Shown: piece after piece, positions 16,709-25,484 of the stretch
How positions within the stretch are numbered: position 1 is the stretch's first letter
How the letters are laid out: each line of letters starts with the position of its first letter
Source: an uncultured Oligoflexales bacterium
GTDB lineage: Bacteria; Bdellovibrionota_B; Oligoflexia; Oligoflexales; JAPPIL01
NCBI GenBank assembly: GCA_958296095.1
Contig: OY282434.1
Span: 124,001 to 188,000, forward strand
Direction: 5' to 3'
DNA length: 64,000 bases
The notes under the pieces: generated by a model
What the model saw: the letters and a program-made list of their open reading frames with translations, nothing else
The model's database searches: none
What the model was told of the DNA's origin: nothing
Program-made: the position numbers and the translations under genes

Positions 16709-18448
16709 TTAGCTATTGTCAAGTTGGGTGCGGATACGTTGAGCTTGGGCGGCAAATGCTGGTGGCACATGGGTGCCGAAGGTGCTGAAGTAGCTAGCGA
16801 TGGCGGTAAGTTCATCTTGCCAACCCTGCCTATCGATAGCAAACAATTCTCGCTTGGTTGCATCGGACACGTCCAGCCCCTCACAATCGATGTCGGTTGC
16901 GTTAGGCAGATAGCCGATCGGCGTATTAACAGCATCGACCTCGTTGCGGCAACGGTTGAGCACCCACTGCAGGACCCGCAAATTATCACCAAAGCCGGGC
17001 CAAAGGAACTTGCCGCTATCATCACACCGAAACCAATTGACCTGGAAAATACGCGGCAACTGCGTCGCCTGCTGCTGAAGACTCAACCAGTGTGACCAGT
17101 AGTCGCCCATATTGTAGCCACAAAACGGCAGCATTGCCATCGGATCACGCCGCACAACACCGACCTTACCTGTTGCCGCGGCAGTGGTCTCGGAAGAAAG
17201 CGTCGCACCCATATAGACCCCGTGAGACCAGTCGAAAGCCTCGACCACAAGGGGATTTAGAGTTGAACGCCGCCCGCCAAAAATAATCGCACTGAGCGGC
17301 ACACCCTGCTTGCCTTCCGCCGCAGGCGAATAGCTGGGGCACTGCTTGGAGGCGACGGTAAAGCGGGCGTTAGGGTGGGCTGCAGGAGCATCGCCGCGGT
17401 GTGGCTCGCCCTTCCAGTTGGTGTGCGGCTTGCCACTGAGCTTGCCTTCCCACCAAGGTTCTTTGTCCGCGGTGAGGGCAACGTTGGTGTAAATGGTGTC
17501 GTGATCGATCATACTCAAGGCATTGGGATTGCTGTGCTCGTTAGTGCCAGGCACAACGCCGAAAAAGCCTGCTTCGGGATTGATTGCCCACAAGCGGCCG
17601 TCATCACCGACATGTATCCAGGCAATGTCATCGCCGACCGTCCACACCTTGTAGTCCTGCCGATACTTGTCGGGCGGAATCAACATGGCGAGGTTGGTCT
17701 TGCCACAGGCTGACGGAAAAGCCGCGGCGACATAGTGTGTCTCCCCTCTATGCTCGATGCCAGCGATCAACATGTGCTCTGCCAACCATCCCTGCCGCCG
17801 TGCCTGACTGCTGGCGATGCGCAGTGCGTGGCATTTTTTGCCCAACAAGGCATTGCCGCCGTAGCCAGAGCCAACACTCTTGATCAGCAGTTCTTCAGGG
17901 AAGTGCATAATGAAGCGTTTCTGCGGATCGAGATCAGCGACAGAGTGCAAGCCTCTGACCACCTCAGCCTCACCCCGCTTGATACGTGCCAATGCCTGCT
18001 CGCCCATGCGCGTCATGATACGCATGTTGGCCACGACGTAGGGACTGTCGGTAATCTCCATCCCCAGCCTCGCGTAAGGCGAATCGATCGGCCCCATGCA
18101 GTAGGGGATGACATACATCGTCCGCCCCTGCATGCAATTGCGGAACAATGCGTCCACCTTGGCATGGGCTTGCTGCGGGTCGAGCCAGTTGTTGTTGGGG
18201 CCTGCATCATCACGGTCACGCGGACAGACAAAGGTCTGCTGCTCGGTGCGCGCCACGTCACTGGGATGCGAGCGATGCAGATAACAGTTGCGGTATTTAT
18301 CGTTGAGCGACAGCAACGAGCCGTCCTTAAGCATGGTGGCGATAATGTGATCGTATTCCTGTTGTGAACCGTCACACCACTTGACCGATGCGGGAGAAGT
18401 CAGCTGTGCGCTCTCCTTCACCCAGTTTTCAATTGTGTTGAAGTGCAT
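16709..18448 (-). CDS. pckG: Phosphoenolpyruvate carboxykinase (GTP)
   Basis: 579 residues; converts oxaloacetate and GTP to PEP, CO2 and GDP (gluconeogenesis). Start at ATG 18448 (MHFNTIENWV) behind ACAGGTG; the upstream in-frame start adds 11 residues without support. GTP-class marks: RTMYVIPYCMGP, AAAFPSACGKTNLAMLIP (kinase-1a with hyper-reactive Cys), TVGDDIAWI, NPEAGFFGV, HPNARFTV, GGRRSTLNPL, FCGYNMGDYW. PEP is also the MurA substrate, and murA follows directly, though this may be coincidence. Confidence 0.95.
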   Translation of the reverse strand: MHFNTIENWVKESAQLTSPASVKWCDGSQQEYDHIIATMLKDGSLLSLNDKYRNCYLHRSHPSDVARTEQQTFVCPRDRDDAGPNNNWLDPQQAHAKVDALFRNCMQGRTMYVIPYCMGPIDSPYARLGMEITDSPYVVANMRIMTRMGEQALARIKRGEAEVVRGLHSVADLDPQKRFIMHFPEELLIKSVGSGYGGNALLGKKCHALRIASSQARRQGWLAEHMLIAGIEHRGETHYVAAAFPSACGKTNLAMLIPPDKYRQDYKVWTVGDDIAWIHVGDDGRLWAINPEAGFFGVVPGTNEHSNPNALSMIDHDTIYTNVALTADKEPWWEGKLSGKPHTNWKGEPHRGDAPAAHPNARFTVASKQCPSYSPAAEGKQGVPLSAIIFGGRRSTLNPLVVEAFDWSHGVYMGATLSSETTAAATGKVGVVRRDPMAMLPFCGYNMGDYWSHWLSLQQQATQLPRIFQVNWFRCDDSGKFLWPGFGDNLRVLQWVLNRCRNEVDAVNTPIGYLPNATDIDCEGLDVSDATKRELFAIDRQGWQDELTAIASYFSTFGTHVPPAFAAQAQRIRTQLDNS

Positions 18449-18578
18449 AAAATCACCTGTAATTACCGTTGATCGAAACACTTTAGCACTCTACCAGAAA
18501 AAAACAGCCCTTGCCAAAAAAATAACCACCTGTGCTATATCTTGGCGCGGTGGCTGAACGCAGCATGAGGAGACGCGC

Positions 18579-19325
18579 ATGACCACGACAAAATCAGACA
18601 TTCAACGGGTAGCATTGGTAACAGGCGCATCGCGCGGCATCGGCGCAGCTTGTGCCACGGCTCTACATCTCGATGGCTATCGTGTGGCAGTGCACTATCG
18701 GCGTGACGAGCAGTTGGCACAGGCCTTGTGTGCCGAACTGCCGGGCGCGATTGCCTTTCAAGCTGACCTCGCGCAAGAGACGGCGGCCGAGGCATTGGTC
18801 AAAAGCGTCAGGAGCGAGCTAGGACGTATTGACGTGTTGGTCAACAACGCGGGGCTGGTCAAAGATCAAATTCTGCCCTTTGCCAAAGCTGAAGATTTTG
18901 GCGCGTTGATTGCCGTCAATCTGCGTTCCACTTTCTTGCTGTCAAAGCTGGCAGCACGCACGATGATCAAGAACAAGTGGGGACGCATCGTCAACATCAC
19001 TTCGGTAGTCGGGCATAGTGGCAACTTCGGACAAAGCCTATATGCTGCGACCAAGAGTGCCATCACGGGTTTTACCCTGAGCATTGCCCAGGACTTGGCA
19101 CAATTCAACATCCTCTGCAACTGTGTGGCACCGGGCTTGATTGACAGCGAAATGACGACTCGCCTCTCGGACAAGGTCATCGCCGCCATCAAGGAACGCA
19201 TTCCCCTGAAAAAATTTGGCCAGCCGCAGGATGTTGCCCAGGCAGTAGCTTTTCTCGCCTCGCCTGCATCGGCATATATCACGGGCACGACCTTGCACGT
19301 TAACGGGGGGATGTTTGCCGGCTGA
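18579..19325 (+). CDS. fabG: 3-oxoacyl-ACP reductase
   Basis: 248 residues, classical short-chain dehydrogenase; NADPH-dependent reduction of 3-ketoacyl-ACP in fatty acid elongation. TGASRGIG cofactor loop, NNAG, NITSV (Ser) and YAATK (Tyr/Lys) catalytic motifs, C-terminal GTTLHVNGG. Start ATG 18579 behind GAGGAG. Its stop overlaps the start of the ketoacyl synthase (TGATG), so the two are translationally coupled. Confidence 0.92.
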   Translation: MTTTKSDIQRVALVTGASRGIGAACATALHLDGYRVAVHYRRDEQLAQALCAELPGAIAFQADLAQETAAEALVKSVRSELGRIDVLVNNAGLVKDQILPFAKAEDFGALIAVNLRSTFLLSKLAARTMIKNKWGRIVNITSVVGHSGNFGQSLYAATKSAITGFTLSIAQDLAQFNILCNCVAPGLIDSEMTTRLSDKVIAAIKERIPLKKFGQPQDVAQAVAFLASPASAYITGTTLHVNGGMFAG

Positions 19326-20335
19326 TGATTGCTGAACGCCATGCAGTGATAACCGCGATGGGGCACTGGTTTCCCCCCCACACTATCGACAACGATTTTT
19401 TTGCCTCGCTCGGTATCGGCTCTTCCAGCGCTTGGATCGAGGCTCGTACGGGGATTAAGACACGCCGTTCGGTGCTTACACAGCAGCAGATTCGGGCGAT
19501 AAAAGACACCCCGCTGGCGCTCGCCGAAATCCGCCGTGGCAGTTGTGAGTGGGACATCGCCAGTTTTGCCCAGGCGGCCTTTGCCTGCTTGCAAAAAAGA
19601 AAAAGAGTAAAGACATGGCGAGGAGAATGGCTCGTTATCTGCGGCACATCCGTGCCAGATTGGGACATACCCGCCAATGCCTGTGTTATCGCGGCTAAAC
19701 TCGGACTAAAGGGCGTAGCTGTGGACATCAACTCGGCCTGCAGCTCGTTCGTGGTCGACCTGCACTTTGCCCGTCGTATGTTGCATGACGACCGCAATCG
19801 CAAAATATTGATCTGCAACCCAGAGCGTTATTCGCTGCGCATGGACTACTCCGATCGCGGCAGTTGTGTGCTGTTTGGTGATGGCAGTGCTTGTGCAGTA
19901 TTGGAGAGTGGCGGGGAAGGGTTGGCGGTGATCGACACGGAAATCTATTCGCACCCAGCCGACTGCGATAAGGTTGTCATTCCCAGCGGCAGAACCTTTG
20001 CTCAGCAAGGCAAGGCGGTGCAGAAGTTTGCCATTTCCAAAACCATCTCCGCCGCCCAAGCCATCCTCAAACGCAATGCTTTGAGCATCGCCAACATCGA
20101 CTACTTCATCGGGCATCAAGCTAACCATCGCATGCTGCAAGCAGTCGTCACTAAACTCGGCTTGCACGCGGGTCAACATCTCTGCAACGTCGTCGACTTC
20201 GGCAATCAAGGTGCGGCAGGAGCGCCAGATGTGTTGTCGCAAAACTGGTCTCGCTGGCGCGAAGGCGACACTATCCTGCTAGTCGTTGTCGGTTCTGGCT
20301 TGACGTGGGGTGCGACTATTCTACGCAAGGTGTAA
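19325..20335 (+). CDS. fabH: 3-oxoacyl-ACP synthase III family protein
   Basis: 336 residues, thiolase fold. FabH condenses acetyl- or acyl-CoA with malonyl-ACP to start fatty acid synthesis. Visible: WIEARTGIKTRRS, catalytic Cys in DINSACSSFVVD, His in FIGHQANHRML, Asn in GNQGAAGAP, and GVGLTWG-like ending GSGLTWGATI. All three catalytic residues are present. Operon partner of fabG (1-bp overlap) and ribE (2 bp). It could be a pathway-specific FabH paralogue; a second fabH elsewhere cannot be excluded. Confidence 0.85.
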   Translation: MIAERHAVITAMGHWFPPHTIDNDFFASLGIGSSSAWIEARTGIKTRRSVLTQQQIRAIKDTPLALAEIRRGSCEWDIASFAQAAFACLQKRKRVKTWRGEWLVICGTSVPDWDIPANACVIAAKLGLKGVAVDINSACSSFVVDLHFARRMLHDDRNRKILICNPERYSLRMDYSDRGSCVLFGDGSACAVLESGGEGLAVIDTEIYSHPADCDKVVIPSGRTFAQQGKAVQKFAISKTISAAQAILKRNALSIANIDYFIGHQANHRMLQAVVTKLGLHAGQHLCNVVDFGNQGAAGAPDVLSQNWSRWREGDTILLVVVGSGLTWGATILRKV

Positions 20336-20337
20336 AA

Positions 20338-20967
20338 TTGTTCACTGGTCTGATTACCAACACCACAACCGTGGTTGGCATCGATCGCCAGGCTGACGGG
20401 GGCTTGCACCTAACCGTTGCCGCCTTCGGTGAGCAATTGCGGCGTGGTGACAGCATTGCTCTCGACGGCTGTTGTTTGACGGTGGTGGCAGGCACAGCTG
20501 AAAAAATTTCTTTTGACCTCAGCCAAGCAACACAACAGCGCACCACGCTCGCCACCCTCAAGCAAGGACAGCGACTCAATGTCGAGCTGCCACTACGTTG
20601 GGGCGATCGTCTCCACGGCCATCTGGTTAGTGGTCATGTCGATGCGGTGGCAGAAGTCAAGGCAATCACATCCACACCCGCACACGGATTTGATCTCACC
20701 GTCACCGTGCCACACGGACACGCGGCACAGATACTTCCTCAAGCTGCGGTGGCCTTGAACGGAGTCAGCTTAACTATCGCCACAGTGCATAACGACGCAC
20801 AGGGACAGCCACAGACGCTGGCGGTGTGCTTAATTCCAGAAACTTGCCGACGCACCAATCTCGCCGCCCTCACGCCCGGACAACAGGTGAATTTTGAGAG
20901 CGATATGCTGGGTAAATACGCCACCAACCACGCGGCGGCACGCTGCGCTACGCACGGCTTTTTGTAA
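20338..20967 (+). CDS. ribE: Riboflavin synthase alpha chain, C-terminus altered by repeat
   Basis: 209 residues. Dismutates 6,7-dimethyl-8-ribityllumazine to riboflavin; trimer of two barrel domains. Start is TTG at 20338 with AAGGTG 5 bases upstream; it gives the family N-terminus FTGLI. Both barrels are seen, with DGCCLTVV and LNGVSLTI, HLVSGHVD, CLIPETCRRTNL and FESDMLGKYA. The last ten or so residues (ARCATHGFL) are encoded by the dispersed low-complexity repeat, so the native C-terminal tail has been replaced. The core is intact, so activity is likely. Confidence 0.9.
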   Translation: MFTGLITNTTTVVGIDRQADGGLHLTVAAFGEQLRRGDSIALDGCCLTVVAGTAEKISFDLSQATQQRTTLATLKQGQRLNVELPLRWGDRLHGHLVSGHVDAVAEVKAITSTPAHGFDLTVTVPHGHAAQILPQAAVALNGVSLTIATVHNDAQGQPQTLAVCLIPETCRRTNLAALTPGQQVNFESDMLGKYATNHAAARCATHGFL

Positions 20968-21420
20968 CGCTCGCTTCCTAGCTCGCTTCGCTCGCTACGC
21001 TGCTTTTTGTATCGCTCGCTTCCTAGCTCGCTGCATGTTCTCAGATCTCTCGGCTGTCGCGTTGAGACTTGCCCACCGAGAGCTCCATGAAGGGCGAGGC
21101 GAGGCCGTATGAAAACTCGACCGCAAATACTGCCAATACTGCAACCAGGTTATTTCTTTGCACGAGGCATGTGTCCATACCTGTTGAGGTCGAGTTTATC
21201 GGTAGGGCTGCGCCTCGCCAAGACAACGGAGGTTTGTGCTAAGATAACGGAGATTTGCGATAAGATAACGGGGGTCTGTGCCAAGATAACGGAGGCACGC
21301 GGCTTTCTATATCGCTCGCTCTACGCGGCTTTTTTGCCGCTTCCTAGTTCCCTCGCTCTTTGTTACCAGGCTTCTCGCGGTTGCCCCTGCAAAAAGGGAG
21401 GCAAGGACTGGTAGGGGCTA
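20938..21420 (+). repeat. Repeat block with the best-preserved complete arm element
   Basis: Begins inside the 3' end of ribE with GCTACGCACGGCTTTTTG modules, then a complete element 21065-21220: left arm GGCGAGGCG (21093-21101) pairs perfectly with CGCCTCGCC (21211-21219), and AAAACTCGACC (21112-21122) pairs with GGTCGAGTTT (21188-21197). It is followed by the 21-bp tandem and more low-complexity modules. Confidence 0.9.
21220..21303 (+). repeat. 21-bp tandem repeat, four units
   Basis: Units AAGACAACGGAGGTTTGTGCT (21220), AAGATAACGGAGATTTGCGAT-type (21241), and two more (21262, 21283), all built on AAGATAACGG. It is an expansion of the tail that follows the right arm in every complete element. 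Confidence 0.9.
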
Positions 21421-21585
21421 AAGTGCGTGCCCTGCAATCTCTATGCCCAAACCAGGTGCAGTGCCTGACCAAAGAGGAACAAGCTCCATTTCGTGCAGAA
21501 GGCGGGAAAAAATTAGAGATAACTATAGAAAGAGTAAAAATAGACGAAGTTAATCTTGAAACATCTTAAAAATGGGGACGACAAG

Positions 21586-21891
21586 ATGAAATTTACGCTC
21601 GGTCTGCTTGTTGTCTTGCGAGTGATCATGCAACTGTTGCCCTTCATCAAGCGCGTCGCTGAAGAATACAAGCCTACCCTTAGCAGCTGGCGCAGCAAAT
21701 ACAAGGGGGTGAAAATATTTGCCCGCTTTTTCTACCGCCGCGGCGTCGGCAAAGGCCAGCGACAGGGACGACAGCAGGAACGAGCACATATTGCCCGCCG
21801 CCTGCTAAAGCTGGGCGTTGACCCTGCTACCGTCCGCAAAGCCACGGGGTTAACACGACGAGAGCTTCAGCAGCTCAGTGTGTCGGACTGA
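21586..21891 (+). CDS. Small protein with N-terminal hydrophobic helix and Rpn-like C-terminal tail
   Basis: 101 residues from ATG 21586 (GGGGAC upstream). Hydrophobic start (TLGLLVVLRVIMQLLPFI), basic middle, then a helical tail RAHIARRLLKLGVDPATVR followed by KATGLTRRELQQL. That tail resembles the C-terminal end of Rpn-family nucleases, but no nuclease core is present. Could be a chimeric remnant or a small real gene. The 21421-21585 stretch before it holds nothing recognisable. Confidence 0.45.
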   Translation: MKFTLGLLVVLRVIMQLLPFIKRVAEEYKPTLSSWRSKYKGVKIFARFFYRRGVGKGQRQGRQQERAHIARRLLKLGVDPATVRKATGLTRRELQQLSVSD

Positions 21892-21946
21892 ACGCTGCTG
21901 CGATCCACCTCTCGCAGACAATAGCTACGTAGCTGTTGCGCTGCCT

Positions 21947-23125
21947 TCAAGGCGTTGTTGTGATTTGACCAGCGGTCACCGCGGCAATTTCATCAAATAT
22001 GCGTTGGTAATCCTGTTCAACGTCCACCGATCCTAGATAATCAACCAGCTGTTGCTCCGAACCGCTGAGGCGATAATTCTCGAAATCATGCCAATCAATC
22101 TTCACATTTACCTTTTGCTCAAACCTATCGTACTTAGTCTTGAAATAGGTAGCATCATCCTCGCTCTCTTTTTTGAGTAACGGGTTGATCTCCGCGACGG
22201 GTGCTCGTTCTGACCGTTGTGAGTATGGATTATTGTATAGATGACCAGACTTGTCTGTTAAACCGTAAAAACGATACCGTCGTTGCAAGGATGCACCTTC
22301 GCCACGCAGATGACCACTACTTCGCAACGCTTCTTCAATATCTGGCATGGTGCATAGGTAAGAGGAATTGCACAGCGAAAATCTTTTGTAATTGGGCGGA
22401 AACACATCGATAGCCACGATTGCCAACCATGACCCTTCCCGTAGCCAAGATTTATTGCACCTCGCTTTGTCATGCTGATCGTAGGAATCGGTCGCGATCA
22501 AACCGTTCGCTAACTGGCGATATTCAGCAGACGGGTCATCGCCATATTCTTCCCGCACCGCGCCGCTACTGAGCCGAGTATAACGAACCTCTCTCCCGAT
22601 AACATCGGTGATCGTTCCCGGCTGCGGCAAAGTAGACTCCCACGTCAGTTGACTGGCAAAAATATCGGTCAAACCAGTCATCACCGAAGACAGCAGACTG
22701 TAGGCGGCAATGCCACCTGCCAAGCCAACTTTAGGTGCGTTCGGATCAGCCTGAGGACTCCGTTCAATGATTGCCTGCTGCAGCGCATCTTCGAGGGCCT
22801 TGTCGGGACTAGGTTGCGAAGTTTTCCTGACGATCGGCTGAACACAGAGTTCACCTAACACGGCAATTTGATAATCGCGAGCCGCGATCTTCGGCAGTAA
22901 TCCTTTCACCCAGCGCACCATCTTCTCGGTTAGTCGCCGGTCTCGATCCGCATAAGACTGATGCGCGCTTAAATGACCGAGGGCTGGACGAAAAACCAAC
23001 AGCACATCCAACGGTGTGCCCCGAACCGCGTCCTGATTCCTGCGGATAGATTCAACTTCTGATGAATTCTCCCCCACAGAACACGCCGCCAACATCATAC
23101 CCATGGCAAATAGCCTTACCATCAT
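21947..23125 (-). CDS. Lipoprotein, possibly a degenerate von Willebrand A-like domain
   Basis: 392 residues. Lipobox LAAC at residues 12-15 predicts a lipoprotein. The segment PLDVLLVFRPALGHLSAHQ, followed by a helix and ARDYQIAVLGELC, has the strand-helix-strand layout of exported vWA proteins common in myxobacteria-like genomes, where the first strand normally reads D.LFVIDNSGSM; here the metal-binding residues are missing. Several Cys (RCNKSW, FSLCNSSYLC) may form disulfides. Start ATG behind GAAAGGAT. The vWA reading is tentative. Confidence 0.6.
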   Translation of the reverse strand: MMVRLFAMGMMLAACSVGENSSEVESIRRNQDAVRGTPLDVLLVFRPALGHLSAHQSYADRDRRLTEKMVRWVKGLLPKIAARDYQIAVLGELCVQPIVRKTSQPSPDKALEDALQQAIIERSPQADPNAPKVGLAGGIAAYSLLSSVMTGLTDIFASQLTWESTLPQPGTITDVIGREVRYTRLSSGAVREEYGDDPSAEYRQLANGLIATDSYDQHDKARCNKSWLREGSWLAIVAIDVFPPNYKRFSLCNSSYLCTMPDIEEALRSSGHLRGEGASLQRRYRFYGLTDKSGHLYNNPYSQRSERAPVAEINPLLKKESEDDATYFKTKYDRFEQKVNVKIDWHDFENYRLSGSEQQLVDYLGSVDVEQDYQRIFDEIAAVTAGQITTTP

Positions 23126-23248
23126 ATCGATCCTTTCGTTGAGAATAACAAGCCAAGGTTATACGGCGTATCGGTGCATTTTTTATTTCTCTTAAGTTTA
23201 AATTTGTAATCTGTGGATAGTGCTCGCCTGAGGCCAATAACCTTCGGT

Positions 23249-23359
23249 AACCCACTGATATTTTTATAATTTAAAAAATATAATGGCAAAAAAATACCGA
23301 ACTGCCATATGGAGAGATGTGTTTAGTTAGTTACGCTAATTTTAATTGAGGTGATGGGA
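23249..23359 (+). promoter_or_regulatory. Duplicated leader/promoter of small membrane protein 1
   Basis: AT-rich segment with TTTTTATAATTTAAA (possible -10) and an inverted pair ATGGCA ... TGCCAT, repeated almost unchanged at 25032-25144 before the paralogous gene. Conservation of a non-coding leader alongside the gene suggests it matters or was simply duplicated with it. Confidence 0.45.
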
Positions 23360-23632
23360 ATGAGTGTCGGAGAAACACTGGTCAACTTGCTAGAGAGATT
23401 GCTACTAGCTTATCGCCTATGGCAGCTGGAGCTGGCGGCTTTATCGCGGCCTGAGCTGATAGTCTTGGTCGTTGTTATCGGGGTGCTGGCAACGCTGTTA
23501 TATTACATATGGGAGTGGCGTGTCTCTGTTCTTAATGCTATCGCTAGTTGTTTTAGGATGTTGCTAGAGGCTATGACATCTCCCATGGAACTTCTACACG
23601 GGCTATTTTTTCCGAGTTACGCACGAGATTGA
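23360..23632 (+). CDS. Small membrane protein, paralogue 1
   Basis: 90 residues from ATG 23360 (GAGGTG upstream). Amphipathic N-terminus (LVNLLERLLLAYRLWQLEL) and one clear membrane helix (ELIVLVVVIGVLATLLYYI), then a less conserved tail. Shares about 48 N-terminal residues and its leader with the gene at 25145. Family not recognised; single-helix proteins of this size can be regulatory subunits, toxins or orphans. Confidence 0.55.
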   Translation: MSVGETLVNLLERLLLAYRLWQLELAALSRPELIVLVVVIGVLATLLYYIWEWRVSVLNAIASCFRMLLEAMTSPMELLHGLFFPSYARD

Positions 23633-23639
23633 CTTAGCC

Positions 23640-25020
23640 ACGGTTACGGCCTTGTGCGCGCTACGCTGCGCCGTGGCGCGCTGCTTTTTGTATCGCTCGC
23701 TTCCTAGCTCGCTTCGCTCGCTACGCTGCTTTTTGTATCGCTCGCCTTACGAGACTTTTTTGCCGCTTTCTCGCTCCCTCGCTGCATGTTCTCAGATCTC
23801 CCTGTATTGCGCTGAGGCTTGCCTACCGAGATCCCCATGAACGGCGAGGCGAGGCCGTACGAAAACTCGACCGCAAACATTGCCAATATTGCAACCAGAT
23901 TATGCTTTTGCACAAGGCATGTGCTTGCACCTAATTCAAGGAGAGTTTCTCGGTAGGGCTGCACCTCGCCAAGACAACGGAGGTACGGGCTAAGTGGTGT
24001 CCTTGCCCTCAAACCTCTCGGCTGTTGCCCCCACCTCTTGCCCACCGAGAGCTTTGTGAACGGCAGGGAGAGACCGTACGCTGCGCTGCGCCGTGGCGCG
24101 CGGCTTTTTGTAACGCTCGCCTTACGAGACTGTTTGCCGCTTTCTCGCTCCCTCGCTGCTTGCGCTACGCTGCTTTTTGTATCGCTCGCTTCCTAGCTCG
24201 CTTCGCTCGCTACGCTGCTTTTTGTATCGCTCGCTTCCTAGCTCGCTGCATGTTCTCGGAACTCTCGGCGGTTACGTTCATGCTTGCCTACCGAGAGCTC
24301 CATGAACGGCGAGGTGAGGCCGTACGAAAACTCGACCGCAAACATTGCCAATATTGCAACCAGATTATGCTTTTGCACAAGGCATGTGCTTGCACCTAAT
24401 TCAAGGAGAGTTTCTCGGTAGGGCTGCACCTCGCCAAGACAACGGAGGTACGGGCTAAGTGGTGTCCTTGCCCTCAAACCTCTCGGCTGTTGCCCCCACC
24501 TCTTGCCCACCGAGAGCTTTGTGAACGGCAGGGCGAGACCGTACGCTGCGCTGCGCCGTGGCGCGCGGCTTTTTGTAACGCTCGCCTTACGAGACTGTTT
24601 GCCGCTTTCTCGCTCCCTCGCTGCTTGCGCTACGCTGCTTTTTGTATCGCTCGCTTCCTAGCTCGCTGCTTGCGCTCTGATCTCCCTGTATTGCGTTCAG
24701 GTTTGACTGCTAGCCCCTTTGCTTGTTCTCAAACCTCTCGGCGATTGCGTTCAAGCTTGCCCACCGAGAGCTCCATGAATGGCGCGGCGAGGCCGTACGA
24801 AAACTCGACCGCAGATATTGCCAATATTGCAACCGAGTTTATTTTTTAGATAAAAGCATGTGCCACACCTATCTCAGGGCGAGTTTCTCGGTAGGGCTGC
24901 GCCGTGCCAAGATAACGGAGGTACGGGCTAAGGAAGGTCTTTGCCTCTTGCTATCGCGTTCAAGCTTGCCCCCACCTCTTGCCTACCGAGAGCTCCCCGC
25001 ATGCCGTGTGCGCCGTACCC
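23640..25020 (+). repeat. Repeat block with a 465-bp tandem duplication and three complete arm elements
   Basis: A 465-bp unit is repeated: GAAAACTCGA at 23861 and 24326, GCTGTTGCCC at 24021 and 24486; roughly 23,830-24,680 in total. Complete elements at about 23820-23975, 24285-24445 and 24760-24915; in the second GGCGAGGTG (24308-24316) pairs perfectly with CACCTCGCC (24427-24435), in the third GGCGCGGCG (24781-24789) pairs with CGCCGTGCC (24900-24908) with one G.U. Low-complexity modules lie between. No gene is supported. Confidence 0.9.
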
Positions 25021-25031
25021 AAAACAACCTA

Positions 25032-25144
25032 TAACCCACTGATATTTTTATAATTTAAAAAAAGCTAATGGCAAAAAAATACCGAACTGCCATACGGGGA
25101 GATGTGTTTAGTTGGTTACGCTAATTTTAACTGAGGGTGATGGG
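25032..25144 (+). promoter_or_regulatory. Duplicated leader/promoter of small membrane protein 2
   Basis: Copy of 23249-23359 with the same TTTTTATAATTTAAA and ATGGCA/TGCCAT pair. Confidence 0.45.
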
Positions 25145-25384
25145 ATGAATGACGGAGAAGCACTGGTCAACTTGCTAGAGAGATTGCTACTAGCTTATCG
25201 CCTATGGCAGCTGGAGCTGGCGGTTTTATCGCAGCCTGAGCTGATAGTCTTGGTCGTTGTTATCGGGGTGCTGGCAACGTCGGTATACGTCTATCGGTGG
25301 GTTACTTCTTGGCTTAAGAGTGCTGTCAGGGGCTATCCTTGGGACTACTGTTGGGACTACTGTTGGGACTACTGTTGGGACTAG
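25145..25384 (+). CDS. Small membrane protein, paralogue 2, with tandem-repeat tail
   Basis: 79 residues from ATG 25145. Same N-terminus and membrane helix as the gene at 23360 (ALVNLLERLLLAYRLWQLEL), then diverges; the last residues are WDYC repeats created by a 12-bp tandem that ends in the stop codon. It may be a decayed or truncated copy. Confidence 0.45.
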   Translation: MNDGEALVNLLERLLLAYRLWQLELAVLSQPELIVLVVVIGVLATSVYVYRWVTSWLKSAVRGYPWDYCWDYCWDYCWD

Positions 25385-25385
25385 T
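25338..25385 (+). repeat. 12-bp tandem repeat, about four units
   Basis: Units of TGGGACTACTGT in a row, the last ending GGGACTAG which gives the stop of the small membrane protein. Unit length is a multiple of three, so copy number changes would lengthen or shorten the tail without a frameshift. Confidence 0.9.
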
Positions 25386-25484
25386 GTTAGTAGCTATTAT
25401 CAGCGTTGGTGCTGCCAGACACCGCTAGGTTACAGCCTTGTGGGGAGCTGTTCCCTGCGCAGACGGTGACAAGCGCGCTGCCGT

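Noticed and set aside
20941..21010. Low-complexity module as an array of intrinsic terminators (GC stem plus TTTTTG)
   Set aside because: The GC-rich strings before each T-run do not form consistent stems, and the modules occur in both orientations relative to genes.
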